Positions 8,004 to 13,249 of a stretch of DNA of 13,249 bases are shown here, piece after piece. Within the stretch, counting starts at the first letter, position 1; the number at the start of each line of letters is the position of its first letter. Where the stretch lies: positions 1 through 13,249 of the forward strand of contig JBLGCB010000149.1 in assembly GCA_047617105.1 (NCBI GenBank), read 5' to 3'. This DNA is from JABSOG01 sp047617105 (GTDB lineage Bacteria; Pseudomonadota; Gammaproteobacteria; Enterobacterales; Alteromonadaceae). The notes under the pieces were generated by a model that saw only the letters and a list, made by a program, of their open reading frames with translations, was not told the origin of the DNA and made no database searches. Made by a program: the position numbers and the translations under genes.

Positions 8004-8372
8004 ATGAAAAAACTTCTTCTTCTCATATTGGCATTTGCCATTTTATCGGCAGTGGATCACCCGGTGATCAATCAATTTTATGATGATACTATCGGTCAAA
8101 TCAAAATGTTGGCGCGCGACTCAGCCAAAACGGGCACTGATGCTGGGGCGGGTTATGTTTATCGTGATATGAAAAGCAAACTGGCGGGATATTCAGAGGC
8201 TGAAAATAAGGCGATTGTTAAGATAACCAAAAGCAATGCTTCGGTATTAAAATTTCAAAAAGACTATTGCATCAGCAAAGACTTTAATCCGGTTTTGTTT
8301 GGCGCGCATATGCAGGAATTTTGTTTGGTGATTGCCAAACATGAATCGACTTTACAGCTTGTTGAGAAATAA
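8004..8372 (+). CDS. Hypothetical exported or membrane-anchored protein
   Basis: I do not recognise this 122-residue protein. The N-terminus (MKKLLLLILAFAILSAVDHP) is a short hydrophobic segment that could be an uncleaved anchor or a signal peptide without a clear A-X-A site. The rest is soluble and mostly helical in character, with two cysteines (KDYCISKD and EFCLVIAK) that may form a disulfide in the periplasm. GGATAAAG before the ATG is a fair ribosome binding site. A TACAAT at 7965-7970 could be a -10 box, but its -35 partner is poor. The gene is divergent from srkA, with half a MITE-like repeat in the space between, and ends at a bidirectional terminator shared with the next gene. Length and codon use look like those of a real gene. 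It may be a lineage-specific protein. Confidence 0.75.
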   Translation: MKKLLLLILAFAILSAVDHPVINQFYDDTIGQIKMLARDSAKTGTDAGAGYVYRDMKSKLAGYSEAENKAIVKITKSNASVLKFQKDYCISKDFNPVLFGAHMQEFCLVIAKHESTLQLVEK

Positions 8373-8389
8373 TTATTTATTAATAACAA

Positions 8390-8420
8390 AAAAGCCCGAC
8401 ATGATGAATGTCGGGCTTTT
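8390..8420. terminator. Bidirectional Rho-independent terminator
   Basis: A perfect 13-base-pair stem (8390-8402 with 8408-8420, core AGCCCGACAT/ATGTCGGGCT) has the loop GATGA. It has T bases after it on the plus strand and a longer T-run on the minus strand. It lies between two genes that converge on it, the 122-residue protein (ending at 8372) and the small secreted peptide (ending at 8463), and can serve both. Confidence 0.9.
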
Positions 8421-8462
8421 CTAACTGAACTTGCTTAGCAAGTAACAAGTAACTAAGTTTGC

Positions 8463-8696
8463 TTAGTTTTGGTTGCCACCGCCAGTGTGACAATAGCCGT
8501 GCTGCATAGTTCTTTTATAGGCTGTTGTGTAGCCTGAAGAAATAGTTCCACCACAGATTTGCTCAACATCACCAACAATAGTGGTTTTAGAAGCATCTGA
8601 ATAATAGATAGTAACATACAGTGGGTAACCAGCCATGGCATAAGTAGAAGCGGCAAGTGTGGCGATTACAGCGATAGCAGATAATAATTTTTTCAT
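8463..8696 (-). CDS. Small secreted two-cysteine peptide, paralogue 1
   Basis: This 77-residue protein has a Sec signal peptide (MKKLLSAIAVIATLAASTYA then MAG, cleavage near 20-22). AAGGAAT before the ATG is a strong ribosome binding site. The mature part of about 55 residues holds YVTIYYSDASKTTIVGDVEQ, then Cys48 and Cys69, and TISSGYTTAY between them. It matches the 75-residue peptide at 10512-10739 along most of its length (YYSDA, VG-EQ, GTIS-G, AY, final C). It resembles small secreted proteins of the DUF6289 type, but I recall that family only loosely. The function is unknown. A disulfide-stabilised periplasmic or extracellular peptide is likely, and DsbA encoded nearby could form the bond. 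A palindrome, ATAGCAAATGCTAT, lies 30 bases upstream of the start. Confidence 0.8.
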   Translation of the reverse strand: MKKLLSAIAVIATLAASTYAMAGYPLYVTIYYSDASKTTIVGDVEQICGGTISSGYTTAYKRTMQHGYCHTGGGNQN

Positions 8697-9072
8697 GAAT
8701 ATTCCTTAAAAAAAAGTTAATAACGTCATAGCAAATGCTATAACTCTTCCTATTGACAAACATTTTCATGTTCACAACAATGGCTAGCATGGTATACAGC
8801 TCGTTCTCCCTTGTCTAGTGTTTTTTTGATTTTTTATCAAATTAATGCTGCAATCTTGTGTATTTATAGTTTACTTCATGAGCATTCTAACAATACTGCC
8901 AGGAAAATTTGTCATTACCTCTTTACATTCGTTTACTAAAACAGCAAAATCCCTCTGTATAAGCGTGGCTTGTACGATAAATTGATTGATCGATGCAAGC
9001 GACTTAGCTTATCCCCGCTTTATTTGGCGCTAGCCAGTTGTCTGCTTCGGTCTCCTTCTTAATTATTTTCAG
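8697..9072. other. Intergenic region between the secreted peptide and the guaC-side repeat
   Basis: No gene is seen in these 376 bases. They must carry the promoter of the divergent small peptide (minus strand) and probably one for guaC (plus strand). On the minus side TTGTCA and TTGTGA near 8755-8780 are candidate -35 boxes, but no well-spaced -10 box stands out. Nothing like a known riboswitch was recognised before guaC. Confidence 0.4.
8726..8739. promoter_or_regulatory. Possible operator palindrome before the secreted peptide gene
   Basis: ATAGCA-AA-TGCTAT is an inverted repeat with 6-base arms and a 2-base centre, about 30 bases upstream of the start codon at 8696. It could be a regulator binding site or overlap the promoter. 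A 12-base match can occur by chance, so this is tentative. Confidence 0.25.
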
Positions 9073-9211
9073 GTAACTGTTAGGCTGCTTAGTTTTCGCT
9101 TCAGTACAAGGCATTTTCATACGGTAAATAGGCGTATATGACCATATGTAACTATTTGAGTACGAAAGTAACGCCGTTATGGTGCGAAAGATGAGTGCGC
9201 TGAACAGTTGC
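9073..9211. repeat. MITE-like repeat, copy 2 (full length, about 139 bases)
   Basis: It is aligned in the same direction as copy 1 (5821-5961), with about 85% identity by eye and a few single-base gaps near the left end. It keeps the inverted ends (GTAACTGTT... and ...GCTGAACAGTTGC), the central CATATG-like mirror and the conserved TAACGCCGTTATGG block. No target duplication is obvious. The right end is 14 bases before the guaC ATG, so the guaC transcript must start inside it or read through it. Confidence 0.85.
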
Positions 9212-9225
9212 CCAATAGGTTGATT

Positions 9226-10296
9226 ATGCGCATAGAAACTGATCTTAAACTGGGTTTCAAAGACGTCTTAATCAGACCCAAGCGTTCGACTCTCAAGAGC
9301 CGATCCCAAGTTTGTCTGGATAGGACATTTAAACTCAAACATTCCTCAATAGAATGGACCGGAGTGCCTGTTATTTCCGCTAATATGGATACTGTTGGCA
9401 CTTTCGAAATGGCCACCGCATTAGCAGAACACAAATTGCTTACGGCGATTCATAAACATTACACTGTTGACCAGTGGCAGCACTTTTTGCAGCAAAGCCT
9501 AACCAACGGGCTCCCCACCGACCCAGAGCAAAATGATATCACTAACCATATCATGGTCAGCTCAGGCACCTCTGATGACGATTTTGCCAAACTCAAACAA
9601 ATTATTGCATTGGAAGAACGGCTCAAATTCATCTGTATTGATGTCGCCAATGGTTATTCAGAACATTTTATCAGTTATTTACAGCGTGTTCGCGAGCAAT
9701 TCCCCGACAAATCCATTGTTGCAGGCAACGTGGTGACGGGGGAAATGGTCGAAGAATTGATTTTATCTGGTGCGGATATTGTTAAAGTCGGTATTGGCCC
9801 TGGTTCTGTTTGTACCACACGGGTTAAAACCGGTGTGGGTTATCCGCAGCTTTCTGCGGTGATGGAATGTGCCGATGCTGCCCATGGTCTGGGTGGTCAT
9901 ATCATTTCTGATGGTGGTTGCAGTACACCTGGTGACGTGGCTAAAGCTTTTGGTGGTGGCGCGGATTTTGTCATGATTGGTGGCATGTTTGCAGGGCATG
10001 ATGAAAGTGCAGGGCAGCTGATTGAAAGAGACGGCAAACAGTTTAAAACCTTTTATGGCATGAGTTCACAAACGGCGATGGATAAACATGCCGGTGGTGT
10101 TGCTGAATATCGTGCTTCTGAGGGCAAAACGGTTGAAATACCCTACCGTGGGTCTGTCACGGATACTATCAAAGATGTGCTTGGTGGTGTGCGCTCGACC
10201 TGTACTTATGTCGGTGCTAGCCAGCTTAAAGAACTGACCAAACGAACCACGTTTATTCGTGTCGCCGAACAAGAGAATCGGGTCTTTAACGGATAA
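9226..10296 (+). CDS. guaC: GMP reductase
   Basis: This cytoplasmic enzyme of 356 residues reduces GMP to IMP and ammonia with NADPH, returning guanine nucleotides to the purine pool. It aligns almost throughout with E. coli GuaC: MRIETDLKLGFKDVLIRPKR at the start, SANMDTVGTFEMA, HKHY, the catalytic loop GIGPGSVCTTRVKTGVGYPQ with Cys196, SDGGCSTPGDVAKAFGGGADFVM, FYGMSS and LKELTKRTTFIRV near the end. It is about nine residues longer than the E. coli enzyme (347) because of an insertion around residues 95-105 (LPTDPEQND). The frame is open back to a TTG at 9208, but that codon lies in the neighbouring repeat; the ATG at 9226, with AGG six bases upstream, matches the family start. It is transcribed alone, between two paralogous secreted peptide genes. 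Confidence 0.97.
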   Translation: MRIETDLKLGFKDVLIRPKRSTLKSRSQVCLDRTFKLKHSSIEWTGVPVISANMDTVGTFEMATALAEHKLLTAIHKHYTVDQWQHFLQQSLTNGLPTDPEQNDITNHIMVSSGTSDDDFAKLKQIIALEERLKFICIDVANGYSEHFISYLQRVREQFPDKSIVAGNVVTGEMVEELILSGADIVKVGIGPGSVCTTRVKTGVGYPQLSAVMECADAAHGLGGHIISDGGCSTPGDVAKAFGGGADFVMIGGMFAGHDESAGQLIERDGKQFKTFYGMSSQTAMDKHAGGVAEYRASEGKTVEIPYRGSVTDTIKDVLGGVRSTCTYVGASQLKELTKRTTFIRVAEQENRVFNG

Positions 10297-10325
10297 ATTA
10301 GCGGCTAATATTGGCCGATAAAGCG

Positions 10326-10363
10326 TGTTTTTGTTGCCAACTAGACGGTTGGCAACAAAAACA
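10326..10363. other. Perfect 16-base-pair hairpin after guaC
   Basis: TGTTTTTGTTGCCAAC (10326-10341) and its exact complement (10348-10363) enclose the 6-base loop TAGACG, 29 bases after the guaC stop. The stem carries a T-run on its 5' side and an A-run on its 3' side, so read on either strand it lacks the usual trailing T-run. It may still protect or end the guaC transcript. Confidence 0.7.
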
Positions 10364-10511
10364 GTAACAGTTACCAAGAACACTTAAAGAAGGATAAAAA
10401 GCGTTTAAATTTGTAATTTACGAACTATTGCTGTAGTCTGCCTGCAAGTTGTACGGACGGAGTCCGAATTACCTTCGTTTTAAAGTAAATCGTAACTATG
10501 GAATTGAAAAC

Positions 10512-10739
10512 ATGAAATTGAAAATCTTCTCAGCAGTCGCCATGGCCGCCGCCGCCCTTATTTCCGCTTATAGCTTTGCATCCACAAAAATCTATGCGAC
10601 CGTTTATTATTCAGATGCGACTTACAGCACCTGGGTTGGTGAAAAAGAACAAACTTGCCATAATGGCACTATTTCCTACGGCACCAGCAGTGCATACTCA
10701 AAACGTTACTATTTAGGCACTTGTGGTAGCGAAATCTAA
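10512..10739 (+). CDS. Small secreted two-cysteine peptide, paralogue 2
   Basis: The 75-residue product starts with a Sec signal peptide (MKLKIFSAVAMAAAALISAY then SFA, cleavage near residue 23). The mature part reads IYATVYYSDATYSTWVGEKE, then Cys49, GTISYGTSSAYSKRYY and Cys71, ending GSEI. It is a clear paralogue of the peptide at 8463-8696, with the same two-cysteine plan. GGA nine bases upstream supports the ATG at 10512; an open frame back to 10449 adds residues unlike either signal peptide. The last codons (S-E-I-stop) lie inside a fragment of the MITE-like repeat, so the original C-terminus may have been replaced or shortened. The function is unknown. A short hairpin (CGGAC-GGA-GTCCG) lies in the leader near 10454-10466. 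Confidence 0.78.
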   Translation: MKLKIFSAVAMAAAALISAYSFASTKIYATVYYSDATYSTWVGEKEQTCHNGTISYGTSSAYSKRYYLGTCGSEI

Positions 10740-10756
10740 GCACGCTGAACAGTGAC
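10728..10756. repeat. MITE-like repeat, end fragment (copy 4)
   Basis: These 29 bases match the reverse complement of the left end of copy 1 (5821-5849) at 28 positions, with 26 in an unbroken run. The match stops abruptly at 10728, inside the 3' end of the secreted peptide gene, and includes the outermost GTAAC-type terminus with one change. Such a match is far beyond chance. It is either a remnant of a full copy or a terminal fragment left by deletion. Confidence 0.85.
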
Positions 10757-10937
10757 TCTATTTGTTGGTATTAGCTGCTAGTATTGTTGCTATTGTTAGT
10801 TCGGGAGCATTGCACTTGTTATGCTCCGACCCCCCCATCTTGTCTAAAAACAAACCCTGTAACAAAAACCATCTAACACCCCGCTCGGTCAATGAGATTA
10901 ATCGTTTATACTACGCCTCAAATTAAGTGAGGAATTT

Positions 10938-12170
10938 ATGACCCAATCCCCAACCCCATCATCGACAGAACCAAAACAAAATCATTTTTCTTTAAGTTTG
11001 TTTTTGCCGCTACTGGCATCGATTGTCGCTATCACGCCGCTGGCGATTGATACCTATCTACCCGCAATGACCATGATCGCTGCTGATTTGGGCACAGAAA
11101 TGAGCTTGATGCAATTAACCCTGAGTCTATTTTTGGCGGGTTATGCGGCAGGTTTGCTATTTTTTGGTCCCATGGCAGATATCTTCGGTCGGCGACCTTT
11201 AGTGTTATTTGGTTTGAGCGGTTTTATGTTGACCAGCGTATTGCTGGCTTTTACTGAATCGGTGGGTTGGTTTTTGGCCTTACGTCTATTACAGGCTTTT
11301 ACTGGCAGTGCCGCGACGGTCACCGTGTCGGGCTATGTCAAACTAATTTACGGTAAAAATTTATCCAAGGGCATGTCGTATGTCAGTATGATCATGATGC
11401 TCGCGCCAATGATTGCGCCGACCATCGGCGTGCTGTTACTTGAACTGCATGGCTGGCCGCTGATTTTTCTAACCTTGGCGGCTTATGCGTTGCTGATTTT
11501 AGTGCTTAGCATTTTGGCGCTGCCTAAAGTTGAACGCCATCCGCTAAATGATTCACTGTTTAATACTTTTTTTAAATCTTATTCCATTGTGCTGAGTAAC
11601 CTCGCAGTACGGCGTTATATCATTCTGATTTGCTTCTCTACCCTGACATTTTTTGGCTATTTGACCGCGATTTCTTTTATTTATATGCAGGTTTACCAAC
11701 TTAGTGAAACGCTGTTTGGAATTCTATTTGCGTTGACTGTTGTTATCTTTTTGCTGAGCAGTTTTTTAAATACTCGTATGGTCGGCATTTTTGGTTCGTT
11801 AAGGATGGCCAAAGGGGCGTGGTTTGGTACTGCGATTGGGGTTATGGTGTTACTGATGGTTAACCTTCAGGGAATGCATGTGTATTGGACCGCCGCTAGC
11901 CTTGCGGTGTTATTGGGTTGTGTGCTTGTGGTCAGCACCAATGCAGATGCTTTGATTTTATTGCAATTTTCTGAGCAAACCGGCACGGCTACTGGGGTTA
12001 TTGGCACGTTGCGCTTTGGTTTTGGCGCATTGGCAGGGCCAATTTTGGCGTTGTTTTATGATGGTTCGGCGATGCCTTTTTGTTATTTGATGTTGTTTTC
12101 GGTGGTTGCCGTTGGGGTGTGTTTGTTCGTCCCCTCAGGCTCAGGCTCAACCTCAGCCTTAGAATCGTGA
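10938..12170 (+). CDS. Bcr/CflA family drug resistance transporter (MFS)
   Basis: This is a 410-residue inner-membrane proton antiporter of the major facilitator superfamily, 12-helix type. The Bcr/CflA signature is clear: ITPLAIDTYLPAM in helix 1 with Asp38, and motif A GPMADIFGRRPLVLFG after helix 2 (residues 77-92). LRLLQAFTGSA in helix 4 and APMIAPTIGVLLL in helix 5 also fit. Relatives export bicyclomycin, chloramphenicol, sulfonamides or dipeptides; the substrate here is not known. GAGGAA just before the ATG is a good ribosome binding site. A TATACT at 10906-10911 is a plausible -10 box, but its -35 is poor. The C-terminal tail is Ser/Gly-rich (SGSGSTSALES) and encoded by a small CTCAGG-type repeat. 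The stop codon lies 3 bases from the stop of the convergent polB. Confidence 0.92.
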   Translation: MTQSPTPSSTEPKQNHFSLSLFLPLLASIVAITPLAIDTYLPAMTMIAADLGTEMSLMQLTLSLFLAGYAAGLLFFGPMADIFGRRPLVLFGLSGFMLTSVLLAFTESVGWFLALRLLQAFTGSAATVTVSGYVKLIYGKNLSKGMSYVSMIMMLAPMIAPTIGVLLLELHGWPLIFLTLAAYALLILVLSILALPKVERHPLNDSLFNTFFKSYSIVLSNLAVRRYIILICFSTLTFFGYLTAISFIYMQVYQLSETLFGILFALTVVIFLLSSFLNTRMVGIFGSLRMAKGAWFGTAIGVMVLLMVNLQGMHVYWTAASLAVLLGCVLVVSTNADALILLQFSEQTGTATGVIGTLRFGFGALAGPILALFYDGSAMPFCYLMLFSVVAVGVCLFVPSGSGSTSALES

Positions 12171-12173
12171 AGC

Positions 12174-13249
12174 TTAAAACAAGCCCATTTGCTGATTGAC
12201 CAACTGGTCAAAAGACAATCCGACAAAACCAAGAATCGCTTCACCGACCGGTTGTAACTGACGTTCGATGTAATGATCGTAATCGAGCATATTTTGTTGG
12301 TATTCAATCGGCTCGGGGCCATGTACGGTGATAACGTAGGCAATGATGCCTTTATGCTGATATTGCAATGGGCGGTTGGCGCGTTTGTTGTGTTCGTCGG
12401 CCAAACGGGCAGCGCGAACGTGGGGTGGCACATTTTTGACGTACAAGTCGAGTTTGCGGCGCAGGCGTTTGTGGTAAACCAGCTGGTGATCACGTTTCCC
12501 CTCGCGGGTTTCCTCGACGATGCGTCGTACATATTCTGACGGGTCTTTATCGTGAAAGACACATTGATAAAGCTCGGTTTGAAACTCTTTGGCTAACTCG
12601 GTCCAGTCAGTCCGAACGGTCTCTAACCCTTTAAATACCAGCTGTTCTTCAGTATCTGTTTTAATAAGGCCAGCATAACGCTTTTTACTGCCCACCACTG
12701 AGCCGCGAATGGTCGGCATCAAAAAGCGATTGAAATGGGTTTCATATTCAATCTCTAAAAAACATTCCAACGCATATTCATCCGCCAGCTTCTGACGCCA
12801 GCGTTGATTGATGTCCTTGACCAATGTTTGGCCAATTTCATCCGCTTGGGCATTGCTGCATTTTTGATTGAGTAACACAAAGGTGGAGTCAGTATCACCA
12901 TAAATCACCTCTAGTCCTTGTTGTTCGATCCATTTGGCGGTTTGCTGCATGATTTCATGGCCGCGCAGGGTGATCGAACTGGCGAGTCGAGTATCATAAA
13001 AACGACAACCGCCGGAGCCGAGCACGCCATAAAATGAATTCATCAAGATTTTAATCGCTTGGGAGCGAGGTTTGTCTTTATGTTGTTTGGCCTGATCTCT
13101 TTGTTGCCACAACTCGGTGATAATTTGCGGCAAAAAATGCTGCTCTCGTGAAAATAACCCGCCTCTGAAACCGGGGATGGCTTGGTCGGGATGTTGCAGT
13201 CCTTCTATTAACCCTAGTGGGTCGATTTTAAAGGTGCGAATAATCGCAG
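12174..13249 (-). CDS. polB: DNA polymerase II, C-terminal part (window edge)
   Basis: This is the family B polymerase used in lesion bypass and replication restart, SOS-controlled in E. coli. The window holds the last 357 codons before the stop, out of about 780-790; the N-terminal and exonuclease domains lie beyond the right edge. The visible part begins within motif A (AIIRTFKIDPLGLIEG, matching SIIRTF of E. coli), then has FSREQHFLPQII and motif B AIKILMNSFYGVLG. Motif C, YGDTDST, with both metal-binding Asp residues (12888-12902), comes next, followed by MPTIRG, GSKKRYAGLI, FKGLETVRTDW, NVPPHVRAARLADE and the terminal NQQMGLF, close to the E. coli GQLGLF end. A TTG at 13133 could look like a start but is internal to the frame. 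It is convergent with the MFS gene. Confidence 0.96.
   Translation of the reverse strand, partial: AIIRTFKIDPLGLIEGLQHPDQAIPGFRGGLFSREQHFLPQIITELWQQRDQAKQHKDKPRSQAIKILMNSFYGVLGSGGCRFYDTRLASSITLRGHEIMQQTAKWIEQQGLEVIYGDTDSTFVLLNQKCSNAQADEIGQTLVKDINQRWRQKLADEYALECFLEIEYETHFNRFLMPTIRGSVVGSKKRYAGLIKTDTEEQLVFKGLETVRTDWTELAKEFQTELYQCVFHDKDPSEYVRRIVEETREGKRDHQLVYHKRLRRKLDLYVKNVPPHVRAARLADEHNKRANRPLQYQHKGIIAYVITVHGPEPIEYQQNMLDYDHYIERQLQPVGEAILGFVGLSFDQLVNQQMGLF

Noticed and set aside
9208..9225. TTG start for guaC
   Set aside because: It lies in the repeat, has no ribosome binding site, and adds six residues absent from the family.
10367..10375. AACAGTTAC as a further repeat end
   Set aside because: Only nine bases match the repeat terminus, which can occur by chance in a window of this size.
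10449..10511. Earlier ATG for the second secreted peptide
   Set aside because: The added 21 residues precede and would disrupt the signal peptide, and the paralogue has no such extension.
8463..10739. Secreted peptides as a bacteriocin or toxin-immunity system
   Set aside because: Both have ordinary Sec signal peptides and there is no immunity, modification or dedicated export gene nearby.
10785..10850. Hairpin GGGAGCAT...ATGCTCC followed by a C-run as terminator of the second peptide
   Set aside because: The stem has a bulge and is followed by seven C rather than T, so it does not fit an intrinsic terminator.

Overview
The window looks like a chromosomal segment of a marine or aquatic gammaproteobacterium, most likely of the Alteromonadales (Shewanella and relatives). 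This rests on the srkA-dsbA gene pair, a polB-type DNA polymerase II, a gammaproteobacterial GuaC, and a long TonB-dependent receptor whose N-terminal style is common in that order. The genus cannot be fixed from sequence reading alone. Base composition is moderate and fairly even, and there is no tRNA, rRNA, CRISPR array, transposase or phage gene.

Layout. Positions 1-76 hold the signal-peptide start of an unknown exported protein (minus strand). It lies just beyond a hairpin terminator and a 961-residue TonB-dependent outer-membrane receptor (158-3043, minus). A 604-base non-coding stretch follows. Then comes a minus-strand series: srkA (6820-7794), dsbA (5964-6602), a DUF523 protein (5262-5762) and a MATE efflux transporter (3648-5102). 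Several intergenic gaps in this series are occupied by palindromic repeats. From 8004 onward there are small exported proteins around guaC: a 122-residue hypothetical (8004-8372, plus), a 77-residue secreted peptide (8463-8696, minus), GMP reductase guaC (9226-10296, plus) and a 75-residue paralogue of that peptide (10512-10739, plus). The right end holds a Bcr/CflA-type drug exporter (10938-12170, plus), which meets the C-terminal part of DNA polymerase II (12174 to the window edge, minus) tail to tail.

The most interesting structure is a non-coding repeat of about 140 bases with inverted ends, present at least four times: full copies at 5821-5961 and 9073-9211, a half copy at 7864-7928 and an end fragment at 10728-10756. 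It has the build of a MITE or large palindromic repeat with no coding capacity. One copy begins 2 bases after the dsbA stop, one ends 14 bases before the guaC start codon, the half copy lies upstream of the 122-residue gene, and the end fragment supplies the last codons and stop of the second secreted peptide. Two shorter palindromes (5183-5211 and 5779-5803) lie before the MATE and DUF523 genes. These two genes also share a nearly identical leader of about 26 bases over their start codons.

Functionally, srkA and dsbA are a known envelope-stress pair, the MATE and Bcr/CflA proteins export small molecules, GuaC recycles GMP to IMP, and polymerase II serves damage tolerance. I see no coherent new multi-gene system. 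The novelty is the repeat family, its intrusion into gene ends and leaders, and the duplicated secreted peptides flanking guaC.
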